In this document: positions 36,362 to 47,808 of the stretch, piece by piece | How the letters are laid out: every line of letters begins with the position of its first letter | How positions within the stretch are numbered: the stretch's first letter is position 1 | Assembly (NCBI GenBank): GCA_027924645.1 | Contig: BSBN01001251.1 | Coordinates: 3,100,001-3,164,000 of the forward strand | Origin: Cunninghamia lanceolata | Lineage: Eukaryota; Streptophyta; Pinopsida; Cupressales; Cupressaceae | Reading direction: 5' to 3' | DNA length: 64,000 nt | Notes under the pieces: model-generated | Database searches by the model: none | Told to the model about the DNA's origin: nothing | What the model saw: only the letters and a program-made list of their open reading frames with translations | Made by a program: the position numbers and the translations under genes

Positions 36362-37119
36362 CTATTTATGTGGATTAGGTAGGGTAGAGATAATTTCAAT
36401 CTTCTTTGGTTCAACTTGTATGCCTGCACTTGAGATAAAATGTCCCAAAACTATTCCTTGTGTCATCACCATAAAACACTTTTCATTGCTCAAAGATAGG
36501 TTGTGCTCTATGCATCTCTTCAAAAATTTCTCCAAATTTTGTAAAGCTTCATCATATGTTTCACCATATGTGGTGAAATCATCCATATAAATCTCCATAT
36601 TGTCATGGGCAAAATCAAAGAAAATACTTAGGACTGCTTTTTGAAAAGTGGCTGGAGCATTGCACAGACCAAAAGATAAGACAAAATATGCATAGGTCCC
36701 CCAAGGGCATGTAAATGTTGTCTTATCTTGATCCTCTGGTGCAATTTTGATTTGGTTATAGCCACTAAAACCATCAAGAAATGAGAAATATTTCTTACCT
36801 GCTAAAGAGTCAAGAACTTGATCAATGAAGGGCAATGGAAAGTGATCTTTCTGGTGGCAACATTTAGTTCTCTATAATCAACACAAACTCTCTATTTGCC
36901 ACCTTTCTTAGGAACTATGACCAATGGAGAAACCCATTCACTATCTGAAATGAGGTATATAAACCCTGCGTCTAAAAGATTTTGAAGTTCTGCTTTCACT
37001 ATCTCTCTGAGAGAAGGATTCATGTGTCTCTGTTGCTGTCTTATAGGTCTGTAGCCATCATCAATGTAGACTTTATGCATACACAAAGTAGGATTTATGC
37101 CCTTCATGTGTAATCCCAT
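36362..37119 (-). pseudogene. Reverse transcriptase of element B
   Basis: The N-terminal half (37,119-36,892) has a MNPSLREIVKAEL stretch and SDSEWVSPLVIVPKKGGK, followed by a stop and RVCVDYRELN. After a frameshift the palm (36,835-36,362) carries FSFLDGFSGYNQIKIAPEDQ, then SFGLCNAPATFQ and the catalytic YMDDF. Both aspartates of the YxDD box are kept. The combination is typical of the Athila branch of plant Ty3/gypsy. It is inactive here because of one frameshift and stops. Confidence 0.9.
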
Positions 37120-37539
37120 GCAAACGCTACTGAGTGGGTTTGTAATACTGCATGCAAGGATTGCTGCTTCTCATCAGTCAATGCATTATTAACAATCAAC
37201 ACTTTTCATGGCTTGATTTCTAATGGCTTAGACATTTCTTGCATAGAGGACAAATCAAGGCTAGGTATTACTACCAAGCATTGCTGAGGTAACAAAGTAT
37301 GAAATATATGAGATACTTCCTTTGAGGAATTGGTAGGTATTATGCTTCCTAAGGGATCTTGTAAGCAAGATAAACAGTCTTGTTGCTATAGATGCCTTCC
37401 ACAGTCATTTTGTACAATGTGAGTAATCAACTCATCTTCATCTTAAATATCCAGTAAGGGGATATGCCCAATAGTCATCAAGGTTTGCAAGGAATTGCTG
37501 TCCTCATCTTCTAGGGTAGGCCAAATGGTCTACTCAAGC

Positions 37540-38181
37540 TCATGGTATGGATGGTGGGTATAGAAACAATTTCTTGGTCATAGTCCCATTGGATATGATC
37601 ATGTTACCAGACCTGCAACCTATAAATGCATTTGCTGTGGCAAGCCATGGTCTGCCTAGTATAAGAGGATAACCAACAAGATTAACCTTTAGCTGTAGGA
37701 CTATGAAATCAGTAGGGTATTCCCAAGAATCTATTGCAATGACCAAATCCTCAATGACTCCTTCATGTTTGACTGTATACCTATCAGCTAATTGCAAGAC
37801 TGTCTAAGTAGGCCTAAGGTTGCTCAACGGGAGTGTCTACATTGTCTCCTTAGTCATTACATTAATTACAGCACCTGAATCTATTATAGTATTCTTAATC
37901 AGAGTCCCATTGATTTTGACATCCACCACTAGACTACCTGGATCTATATATTTGGGAACATTTATGTTCCCCAACATTATGTCAGCTAGGTTACCCAAAA
38001 CATGAACTATCTTTGGGTCTATTCTCTTTCTTCCTAGTTTCTTTATGTAGAGATCTCGGATAGTCTTAGTGTAGATGGGAATATCTTTGATGGCTTGGAT
38101 TAAGGGAATCTTTATGCTTATATCTTGCAATTGGCCTATGAGGTCATTTTTAGATTGTGCTAGTTCTTTCTGGATAGCCAA
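37540..38181 (-). pseudogene. Aspartic protease of element B
   Basis: Two open pieces in one phase (38,181-37,837 and 37,797-37,540). The catalytic motif IIDSGAVINVM is intact, followed by LQLADR, GVIEDLVIAIDSW and PLILGRPWLATANAFI, as in Athila/Tat proteases. A stop sits between the pieces. The phase continues into the first half of RT (37,119), so the protease-RT junction was fused. Confidence 0.88.
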
Positions 38182-39751
38182 GCATTCAGGGAAAGGAGGC
38201 TTAGGATGTGAAATGGTCTAAGGTTCTTGAGTTGATTCAAGATCCAAAGGTGGTTTATCTGAAGCTTCCTCTGTAGGTTCTTCATCTTCAAGTTTTGTAA
38301 TTTGGGGAGATGAAGGGCTTGCAAGTTGCTTCCCTAATCTGAGATGAACATTACTCACTTCTACCCCATAGGTGGGGTATTGCATCACCTCGTTAGTATA
38401 AACCTATTGAACATGCTTGTTGTTAGGGTTAGGTGCAGGTTGGGCAGGGATTTGGGTAGGTCTAGGAGGTGGATTTTGAGGTGCTGATGGAGGCATTATG
38501 GCTGGCTGTTGTGGTTAAGATGGAATCATAGGTTGTTGGTAATTTGCATTTTGCTACCATTATTGGTTCTTGTTCCATTAAGGCTGCCATTGAGGCTGCT
38601 ATGTAGGCCACTAGGGATTATAGTTGGAACCTTGAAAACCTTGTTGGGGCCATGGGTTTGGCTGATGTTGGTTCCAACTAGGTTGTGGAGTAGGCCATTG
38701 TGGGTTCTACTAGAGATTTTGATTACTAGGCCATGGCGGGTGTTCCAAGCAGAGAAATTTTGGCTTGCAGCAGGAAAGGGTGAATTGAACTTTAGTGGAT
38801 TAGAGGGCATACCTTGTCTTTGCTACCAAGGTCTCCTTTGAGCTATGAAGAACAATTGTCCATCCTCTCATTCAAATGGCTAAAATTTTGGTCTTTCTAC
38901 TTTCTCTTGTTGGATGCTTGCCACCCTTTTGCATTTACAACTGGCCTTCCTTTGCCTACAACTAGGACAGTACTCAGTAAGCATTGTATCAACTTCTTCT
39001 TGTTTCTTATTGATATGAAGAGTGTCCAGCTATGTGGCCATGTGGCTGATTATCTCCTCCTTCATGTTGGACAGCAAATTATTAATTTCCACTCTTGAAA
39101 CCCCATTGGTTTCCTTGTTTGTAATTGATGTCCTTTCTCGCCTCGGTCACCTAGTGAAAGTCCTTGAATAATTTTGGCAGACTTTACAAATTGACTCAAA
39201 AGGTAGCTGATAAATATCACCTTGCCCAATGAGATTCAAATCACCCATGCAATCATCCTTAACCCCTCTCAAGAAAACCAGTTTTAATGATTCTTTAGAT
39301 AATTTGTTTTGGGGTTCTTCTTCAAAGCAAATTGGAATCTTTCAACATAATCCTCAAGTGGCTCCTCCTCCTTTTGTGACATCCTGAAGATGTCATCTCT
39401 GCTCCTACCATGTCCTTGGTAGTAATCTTGGTATTTCTCCAAGAATTTCTCCTTCATAGTATCCCAGTCTGGAATGACATCTTTTCCCAGCCCCATAAAC
39501 CATCTCAAAGCTGCATCCTTGAGGGTAGTAGGAAAGAGTTTCAACATGTGAGCATCTGAGGTGTAGTCATAGCTCCTACACAAGATATCAAACTCAAATA
39601 GAAATGTATCTGGGTCCTCTGTCACCAGGCCATAGAAGACTGGTAATGCTGATGGTGGAATATTTTTCAATACTTTATCCCTCTCCTGATCAGTGATAGG
39701 AAACTTGAACGTCGCTTGCTCTGGTGGATCCTCCACCGCAACATCTTTCAT
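38182..39751 (-). pseudogene. Gag of element B
   Basis: The frame from ATG at 39,751 to 39,284 (155 codons) is a gag capsid domain: FLFEFDILCRSYDYTSDAHM, LFPTTLKDAALRWFMGLG, FLEKYQDYYQGHGRSRDDI and EEEPLEDYVERFQFAL. The rest (39,283-38,182) is broken by stops and frame changes. Near 38,985-38,935 is a cysteine cluster, EYCPSCRQRKASCKCK (CxxC...CxC), where a CCHC knuckle would be expected. Beyond it the sequence is N/Q/P-rich. The capsid part matches the Athila/Tat gag type, with the ALRWF motif central. Confidence 0.82.
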
Positions 39752-40085
39752 GGTTCTAAAGATCCCTTCTATAGTTGTGGAAGAAGCTGATGAAGATGTA
39801 GAAGGTGTTGATGAAGATGTAAGAGGAAATTCTTCTTTAGCACTTTGTACTTATAATTGATAAAGTTAGTTGTTTCTTCACTATCCTAAAAATTTGAAGG
39901 AAGGAATATGCCTCGGCTATCTCTCTGCCTTCGCATGTAGTGAAATTGGCTTTATATTCCAATGGTCCTGCACAATGTTAGTATAATTTCTTGTGTTTCC
40001 TGAAAAGTGAATTTATTAATCCTAATGTTGGAATCAAAATTTAAACTATGAAAGCATGCAAAAATGAGCCTATGAAGGTAGCACC
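39752..40085 (-). other. 5' untranslated leader of element B
   Basis: About 330 bp between the PBS and the gag ATG, no supported frame. Confidence 0.6.
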
Positions 40086-40087
40086 AT

Positions 40088-40108
40088 CCCTGGCAATGGT
40101 GCCAAAAA
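40088..40108 (-). other. Primer binding site region of element B
   Basis: On the minus strand the 5' LTR end (TCTACA) is followed by TTTTTGGCACCATTGCCAGG. This resembles the TGGCGCCGTTGCCGGGGA sites usual after the 5' LTR of Athila/Tat elements (tRNA-Asp type by published descriptions), with changes consistent with G-to-A decay. Confidence 0.7.
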
Positions 40109-41502
40109 TGTAGAGAAAAACTAATGCATTGTAGACTTAACATAATTCAGGGGTAAACCTATCTGAATAGTCCACTCTATCATTGCATTCCTACATTAAA
40201 TTATCAACCAAGGAGCGTAATCTTATGATGGAACTGCATTGTATGTGCCTTCAGGCCTCATATTCTTCCTAAACTATCTTATCCAAGCCTATTCAGGCTA
40301 TTCTACTCTGCTGGAATTCACAGAAATGCAAGAACAATAAAAATAGCTACAAAATCTAGTGGCTATGGGTACCTGCAGTATAAGTTGTAGATGACTGCTA
40401 TCAACAGGAAATTACAGAATTAACTCAAAACATCCAAAATGATAAAAGAACTAATACTAACCTCTAGAGGACTTAAAGTTGATAAAGCATGCACTTGTTC
40501 ATGAACCATACTACTTGTAATTCGACAACCAAAGAAATCTAAGTGACTTGTGATGTATCTATGTGCAAATGAAAAGCTGATTTAACAATGAATGCATAAA
40601 GGAACAAGTAAATAAATGAAGTGAGGATCAGTACCTTGAGTGGCTGGCTTAGGGACTGACTCACTTAACTGAGAATCAAATCTAGTTTAGATTTCTACGC
40701 ATCTTCATAACACATAGTTCATTCACTTCATATCGTAAAACAAAATCTCTTTTAGATTGTATTCAATAATGACATTTCTTAATAAAACATGTCTGTATCT
40801 TCCAATATAGAAAGCAGAGTAACAACTGAGTAACTGGAAATAAAGTAACTAACTTGACATCTAACTCATCCCTTCTAACTTATATAAAAATGAGAGAGTT
40901 TTATGCAACTACTAACTGACTTCAACCATCAATCCATTCCTAGATACTGGGATATAGGTTTGAGATCAATTTATTAATCTAACTGAATAGATGAAGTAGA
41001 GTCCTATCCAAACAAGAATTCTTATGCAATGAATCTCATGAAGAACACACATAAGCTACGTTTGAAACAAGTCTTCTTCTTCTTCTGCATTTATTTCTGT
41101 CCATGATGGTTCACATTCATCCTTCGGCTGCCTACACATTTGGTGTCTAACTTCACTTCCTTTAATTCTCGTATCTTCAGCTTCACTGCAAATGCTCATT
41201 TCCTTGATGACATGTTCTTGCTGCATAGGGGTTAATTCACAAAACATATGCACACAAATAACCTTCATGACTAAACCATAGGATTCTATCTATATTACAT
41301 GCATACTTATATTTAAATCATTCAATTGATAACATCATCACCAGATTCCATATTAATAATATAGGTTCAAAGTCTTGCAAAGTATATAAAAAAGACAACA
41401 TATAATGATGGTGATGTTGGTAAAGTGTCTGGAGGATGATATGGAAAAGTTCTTAAAAGCATATAAAACAACATAAAAAGATATCAATAATTCAACCCAT
41501 CA
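40109..41502 (-). repeat. 5' LTR of element B
   Basis: 1,394 bp. On the minus strand TGATGGGTTG...TTCTCTACA. It matches 29,373-30,777 throughout. Confidence 0.92.
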
Positions 41503-41507
41503 CCTCT

Positions 41508-42300
41508 CTTGGGAAAAAATTATTTATGGTGTTATTTGGCATTGAGTGCCTATGTTTGAAGATGTGTTATGTGTGGAGAGGGGAAATACATGTTGTGGAC
41601 TTACACTTTGTTGTGGATACATTGATTAGGAGATGAAGCATTGTGATGTGATTTGGTATTTGTGAGTATTGTGACAATGAGGAGACAAATGATTTTATTC
41701 TTTTTCCTAAGAGGTTAGTGAGTCCCCTTGACTCCTCCTTGTTATGGGTCTTGAGGAGTCCCAGTTTTAAATGCTATCCTTTGGGGTAGTTTACAGATTT
41801 TTATGTGATTGTGTGTTCTTGTGATGTAAAACTTGGTTCTTGAGGCATCCTAGCTTGAGAGTAGACTTGTTTACAAGTCCTATGGTTGAGAGGTGAGCTA
41901 GTCTTGGTCATGAGAGGCTTTGAAAAATATTTTATTACAAATTTGAAGCTTGGAAACTTGTGTTGATTTAGATTCTATATGGGATGTGGTGACCTCATCT
42001 TGAAAATAAAAGATTTGAAAAATCTTATTGGGAAGTATACAAATTCATTGATGTTGTATGTGTATTATTTACATCAAATTGGGTAAGGAAAAAAAGAAGT
42101 GGAGAAAGAAATATCGAGTGTTCATTTGTAATGTTTAACTTGAGTTGTTCATCATTATAATGCTAAAAAAAGGTAATATTGTTGTATGTTTATTTTTTCA
42201 CATTTATAAGTTTGGAAAAAGAAACAATTGTTCTTTTATTTTGTGTGAAATTCTCTGTTGTGGTATAGTTTAAAAAATAGTTCCAAACAAACTCAATTGT
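41508..42300. other. Intergenic DNA between element B and the LINE, no gene
   Basis: G/T-rich sequence without supported frames. The LINE start is not sharply defined, so the right part may be its 5' UTR. Confidence 0.5.
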
Positions 42301-42303
42301 AGG

Positions 42304-43953
42304 TATGGAGCAGAGCGAAAAATGTGAAGGAGCAGGCGATGGGCATAAGGTGGGGGAGATTCCAACTTGAAATGGTGTTTCTCTTGCTGGAGAGGTAGTA
42401 GAAATTATTGTTGGAAGAAAAGAGAAAGCAGTTTCCCTTTCTTAGGTGGCCAATGCAGAAAAGGAAATTTCCCAGGAGAAGATTCAAGAATGGGCACGTG
42501 CAGAGGGTTGGTGCAAGCAAGCAGAAAAGTGTAGAGGGAATTTTCCTGACCTCAATGGTTGGAGTTGAAGACATAGGTCCCAATAGGAACCGTCACTATT
42601 CGCATAATCAGTCTAGGCAGGAAAATTGGGATTTTTTGGAGAGACGCAGATGGAAGACCCCCCGTAGGGGAAACCCTAAGTTCTTTGGAAAGGGTGGCGC
42701 TAGTAAGATGCACTTTTGCAGATCATGGTTCTTATCTAGGGAAAGGGGATAAGAAAGCTATGGCTTTGAGCTCTAAATTGTTAGGTCCCTCGATTAGGTG
42801 TCTTGAAGAGCTAGGTGTAATCATAAAATAGTTTGACCTGAATCTTGATCGGGAGAATCTTAGGAGATGGTGGCACAAGAGATGGGGACCGAATTTAAGT
42901 TTCAAGGCCCTGGTGAATGACTATTTCATTGTCATTTGTCCATCTTCCACTATTAGAAATGAAATCTTGGAAGGAATTTGGTTGATGGATGGGTTTGGCT
43001 TCTATATTCGTAAGTGGGAAGTAGGGTTTGACTCTACTAGGCATCAGATGGAATATGTTTAGGATTGGTACAAACTTCCCAACCTTCCATTGGAATTTTG
43101 GCAGCCTGTCATTTTGGAGGAAATTTGAAACAATCTGGGTAAGTATGTGTGTACAGAAGAATGGATAGGGAAAGATGGGTTTGAGACTTGTGTTAGGATT
43201 TATGTGGAAACTTGGCCCTCTGGATCCCATTGGAGAGAGCTTGAGATCATCACAGAATGGGACGTGCTTAAACAACCCTTAATATTTGAGCCTAAGCCCT
43301 TAGGTTGTTTGGTTAGCGCTCTGGGTTGGCGATCTTGGTCTGGCTACTTTCGAGGTTTGTAAGGAGAATCCAAATCCAGATCTGGTGGGCTCTGGGGTTG
43401 GGGGCTCGACTGGGAACCTAGAGCCCATTGTTCCTAATAGTGATTTCAAAAAGCTGCAATAATCCCTGGAGGAGGAAGTGAATTTAGGTGAAGTAGATCA
43501 GGTCAAAACAACTTTAGAAATGGATCGAGCCCTAGATGAGAAGATGGATGAAGTCATGAACCTAATTGATAATGGGGTTAGATTAGAGAATATTGATTCT
43601 CTCTTGGAGGTCAGCAAAGAATTGGCAGAATTAGCTCAAGAAGCTAAATAAGCTTCTCTTGGTGGAAAATGCGAAGTGCCAGATTTGGATGTAGAGTGGG
43701 AAGACAATGATGACTTCTTCGAAGCAGGAATGGAGCTGGAGGATAGGAATGGGCCTCTGGCTAATTTGGAGTAGAAGAAGTTAGGCATCTATTAATTGGA
43801 ATCGTCTAAAACTTCACCGGATTGTGCAGATAGAAAAAGGTGTGGTAGGATTCCTAATTTTGAAAAACTCAAAATTGATGGAGAAGCTAGTGGACAAAAA
43901 AAGATCCTTGAGATGTTAAAAGTAGGGAAGGGCGGGTCCCTTCCTAAAGGAAG
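42304..43953 (+). pseudogene. LINE ORF1 (DUF4283-type RNA-binding protein)
   Basis: Frames with several stops. At about 42,755-43,330 one frame reads NLRRWWHKRWGPNLSFKALV, EILEGIWLMDGF, LPNLPLEFWQPVILEEI and LGKYVCTEEWIG, the pattern of the DUF4283 domain of plant L1 ORF1 proteins (a W-rich block, a 'gxW' block, an LPLExW block, then LG). An acidic C-terminal part follows to about 43,900. The protein would bind LINE RNA in the RNP. Stops such as those after VIIK and EYV make it a pseudogene. Confidence 0.7.
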
Positions 43954-45921
43954 ATGAAAGTCCTAACATGGAATGCTAGGGGCATTAATGCCCCTAATAG
44001 AAAACACCTGGTGAGGCATCATCTGGAGATGTCCCAGGCTAAAATATGTCTTCTCTAGGAAACAAAACTGTGTTCGAAAGAGATTGCAATTTTGGAAAAA
44101 CAATTGGTCTCTTGGAAGGTCTTGGCAGTTAGTGCAGACGGTCAGGATGGAGGTCTTGTTACTTTGTGGCATCCCAATAAAGTACCTTTTGATAGAGTGG
44201 CAGGGTTGGAGCAACAGATGGATGGCTTGCAAAGTTAGAAGTTTTGCCTCGAATTTGAGTTTTTTTCTGATTAATGTATATGGGTCGAATTCATGCATTC
44301 AAAAGAGAGAAGTGTGGAGAGAAATTGGGCTTTTCTGTAGTAATGAAGTCAATGACTTTTATCTTATTGGGGGTTATTTTAACACTATCCTTCACTTTGA
44401 GGACAAGCGTGGGGGAGTGGGTCAAAAGCTTCAGTCTCAAATAGACTTTGAGGATTTTGTTGCAGGAAATCAACTGATCGAGATCCCTACGGCTAATGGG
44501 CTTTTTCTCCATAGCAGAGAAGCTAGATAGGTTTCTCTTCAAATGAGATCTAGGGAGTTTTCCTTTCTCCATGGAAAGCAAGGTCCTTCCTTTCTCTGGT
44601 TCAGATCATTTCCCTGTCTTCCTTGAGGTAGTAGGTGAGAAGACGCTCGTCAGAATCCCTTTCAAGTTTGAAAGGATGTGGTTCAAGGACCCAAATTTTA
44701 ATGGATTTGATGGCACAATGGTGGAATGAATCTCAGGTAGTGGGCTAAAAAATGTTTATCTTAGCAACAAAACTGAAATAGGTGAAGTTTCATCTTAAGG
44801 AGTGGAATAGGGAGAGCTTTAAAAACATCTTTGTGGAAAAGTGGAAGATTGAAGAAGAGTTGGGGTCTCTAAATGCTAAATTTTACAAAGAGGGGATGGA
44901 TAACGCTAGATTTCTGAAAGAAAAAGAGCTACTTAAAAATTTGAGTGATATTTTGGAGGAGGAAATCTTCTGGCGCCAAAAATCAAGGGAACTGTGGCTT
45001 AGCGCAAGAGATAAGAATATAAAACTTTTTCACAATTCTACTAAGGTTAGGCAAGAAGTCAATAGAATTACCTGCATCAAATCCTCGAATGAGAGGATTT
45101 TGGACAAGCAAGAAGATATCTTAGAAGCTGCGGTAAATTTTTTTCCATAATTTGCTTAATGATTGGAAAGGTTCAAGGTTAGATCTGTAGGACTTTATCG
45201 AGTGCATTCCTAACCTAGTTTTAGATGTTCATAATAGTTTGTTATGTGGATGCTTCTCGGAGGAGGAAATTAGGATAACTTTGTTCCAGTTGCATCTGGA
45301 CAAGGCCCCAGGTCCAGACGGTTTTCCAGCCGCTTTTTTCAACAGTGTTGGGAGATTATTGGTTTGGATGTGTTAGCAACAATTGAGGACTCTAGGGAAT
45401 CAGGTATGGTCCTGAAAGAAATGATCAACACTTTCATTGCCCTGATTCCAAAAAAGAAAAAACCAGAGAAATTAAAGGATTTTCGGCCAATTTCATTATG
45501 TAATACAATATAAAAGATATTAGCTAAGGTCGTGGCAAATCAAACCAAGACAATTCTCCTGGGCTTAATAGCAGAGGAACAAACGGTTTTTGTGCTCGGG
45601 AGGTTGATCTTTGATGGGGTGATTATTGTGTAGGAAGCAATCCACTCTATCACTAAAACTAGGAAGCAATCGATGCTTTTGAAGCTTGACATTAAAAAGG
45701 CTTATGTCAAGGTCAATTGGAGATTTTTATTCAAAATTTTGGAGGCCTTTGGGTTCCATCATTTGCGGCTAGATTGCTTGCCCTAAATTCTTAGTTTTGG
45801 TAAATGGAACCCCTAAAGGTTTCTTTGGTGCTTCTAGAGGGCTAAGACAGGGTGACCCTCTCTCACCTTTCCTGTTCATCCTTATGGTGGAGGCATTGGG
45901 AAGGTCTCTTTCAAGGGCTTC
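43954..45921 (+). pseudogene. LINE ORF2: endonuclease, linker, RT (3' truncated)
   Basis: From ATG 43,954: MKVLTWNARGINAPNRKH is the N-terminus of the apurinic-like endonuclease. LL(stop)ETK follows, with the catalytic E kept. The GGDFN motif reads GGYFNT (about 44,373), losing an aspartate, and SDHFPVFLEV is present. The linker frame (44,782-45,150) contains FWRQKSRELWLSARDKNIKL. RT then shows DKAPGPDGFP, IALIPKKKKPEKLKDFRPIS, LKLDIKKAYVKVNW (AYDKV expected) and RGLRQGDPLSPFLFIL. There are several frameshifts and stops. The gene ends at the junction with element C, before the RT catalytic box. Confidence 0.85.
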
Positions 45922-46400
45922 TATTACATCCCCAACTTATAATTAGACTTAATGATTAACTTGGCATGATAATCAGGAGGATTAGTCATAGTTAATTAAT
46001 TTGATATTGTGGAAATATCTGATTTAACTCTTGATTATGAAGTAGTTACTGATGTTAATTAGTTTTGTAAAAATTGATTTATATTATGAGACATGATAAT
46101 GATACACTGATCATGATCTTGTGGTCCTGAGTGTGAATAGGAAAATGAACATCCTTCGAAGAAGGAAGGAGAGTATCATCCTAGAGGAAAGGTTAGACGT
46201 TGGTGATGAGGGTCAAAGTAGTGTTTGCTAATGCATCATCATTTAATTTTATCAATCCGGAGGTGTCTGGAATGATCTGCAATAAGACTCTTTGGTATGG
46301 GGCGATTTGGTTGAATGGTTCGTGGATGGACTTGATTTGTTGGTCTTACGGAAATGAAAGGTCATACATAAATGATAATCTATCTATTTGCTTCAGAAAT

Positions 46401-46575
46401 AAACACACATGCAATGAAAGAAACTATTTTAACTTGCTAGAAAATAAACACACTTTGCTCAAAATAAACACACTTGCAGTGAAAGAAACTATTCTAGCTT
46501 GCTGGAAAATAAACACACTTGCAGTGAAAGAAATTATTCTAACTTGCTGGAAAATAAACACACTTGCTAGAAAAG
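46401..46575. repeat. 45-bp minisatellite inside the LTR of C
   Basis: Units start AAACACACTTGCAGTGAAAG and end CTTGCTGGAAAAT. There are three nearly full units, one shortened (AAACACACTTTGCTCAAAAT) and a partial last unit. The period is 15 codons, so the frames through it stay open on both strands. Confidence 0.85.
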
Positions 46576-47030
46576 TAAATAAAAATAATTTGCCTTTACT
46601 TGTTAAGCTACAACAATGAAACACTCTAAATATGACAGTGCTGTGGAATAACAAATCTATTTTAGAACTTATAAAACAATCCTGCAGGGAACAACTTATC
46701 TAACAATCACACAAAAGCGGAACACACATCACATGAACACAAGTACAAAGCTAACTGAACATAAGATATAATAGAACTGAACAAACATGAAAATACAAAG
46801 AGATCTCCTCCAAAATGGGGAAGTGGGCTCTACTTTCCCAGTTGGAGATGATCATCTTTGCTCAACTAACTCTTTCAGAAGAATTCCCCCTTCATTTGCA
46901 TTCAATCATAGTCCAAAGAATGGATGAAAGCACATGTCTGAAAATAAGGAGTTTTCCTATTGTTGGAAACACAATTTGGCAAACAACTATCTAAGAAAAA
47001 CTAGAACTAACTTAGAGAGATGATTTGCTC

Positions 47031-47042
47031 CTATTTATATAT
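47031..47042 (-). promoter_or_regulatory. Candidate TATA box in the LTR of C
   Basis: The minus strand reads TATATAAATAGG, a near-ideal plant TATA box, about 680 bp into the LTR. It would mark the U3/R boundary region. Confidence 0.5.
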
Positions 47043-47714
47043 TCGAGCTTTATTGGAAGGAAACAACTTAACAATGGTTCTAACTATAGTGAATTAGACT
47101 TGAAACCAGTTGCTAATTTATTATATTGATGATTCCTCTATGGTTTATTGAAGATTAAGGATTTGCATCGACTTGGCTGTTGGCGAACTTGAGTGATTTC
47201 CTGAAATGGCGTGGCGTTTGGTGGTAGTGACTTCCGTTAGAACGGACGCCAATTAGAAGCTACTTCAGTTAGTCATTGAAATGGACTAACGTTGGAGATT
47301 TAGATTATAACAGATGCCTTAATTTAGGTGTGGGTCATGTTTGCATTGCTGGGCCTTTTGGTAGCCCTAGGATTGGCCAGTAATAGTCATCAACTTGAGG
47401 GGAGGATGACTCTATTGGAGGGTAATGGCATCTGGAGTTGTCTGGAGTTCAGATTCTTCAAAGAAAGAGGGGGCTCCAGAGGGATTCGGAGACCACTAGA
47501 AGTCTTACTAGCGTAATCCTCATGCAAACAGAAACCACTTGTACCCTAGTTAAGAGATTTCATCAAAGGAAATGAAAACCAAACATGTGCATAATCCATC
47601 CAAAAGACAAACATAATTATAATAATATGTAAATATATATGCCATAGTGTTTCATTAAAGTCTTTCAGAATAGGAAATATAATGAAATAGATGAGTCATA
47701 TATTTGACTCATCA

Positions 47715-47730
47715 TCCCCCCCAATTCAGT
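47715..47730 (-). other. Polypurine tract of element C
   Basis: The minus strand reads CTGAATTGGGGGGGGA directly before the LTR start. Confidence 0.75.
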
Positions 47731-47808
47731 GTATGCCATGTCCTCATGGCTGTGCCCCATCAACTTCATCCAGTATGTTCTTGCCCTCAATGATTGTACT
47801 GCAGTTGT

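Larger units (their letters stand above)
29373..41502 (-). mobile_element. Element B: complete Athila-like Ty3/gypsy element with accessory ORF (TSD CCTCT)
   Basis: The LTRs are 29,373-30,777 (3') and 40,109-41,502 (5'). CCTCT flanks both ends exactly (29,368-29,372; 41,503-41,507). On the minus strand the order is PBS, gag, protease, RT, RNase H, integrase, accessory ORF, PPT, LTR. The domain order is Ty3/gypsy (integrase after RNase H), and the protease (LQLADR, ILGRPWLATANAF) and RT (FSFLDGFSGYNQI, YMDDF) match the Athila/Tat branch. Stops and frame breaks occur in every gene, so the copy is dead. Total 12.13 kb, of which about 3.8 kb lies between integrase and the 3' LTR. Confidence 0.93.
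42304..45921 (+). mobile_element. L1-type LINE, truncated in RT by element C
   Basis: Contains ORF1 (DUF4283-like), then ORF2 endonuclease, linker and RT. It stops abruptly after the RT motif GDPLSPFLFILMVEALGRSL, where the LTR of element C begins (about 45,922). The missing RT active site (FADD-type box), RNase H and 3' tail should lie on the other side of element C, outside the window. Confidence 0.85.
45922..47714 (-). repeat. 3' LTR of element C
   Basis: On the minus strand it begins TGATGAGTCAAA (ending at 47,714, next to the PPT) and ends near GGGGATGTAATA (45,922; canonical CA mutated). About 1.79 kb. The left boundary coincides with the break in the LINE RT. It contains a 45-bp minisatellite and a strong TATA-like box. 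Confidence 0.7.
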
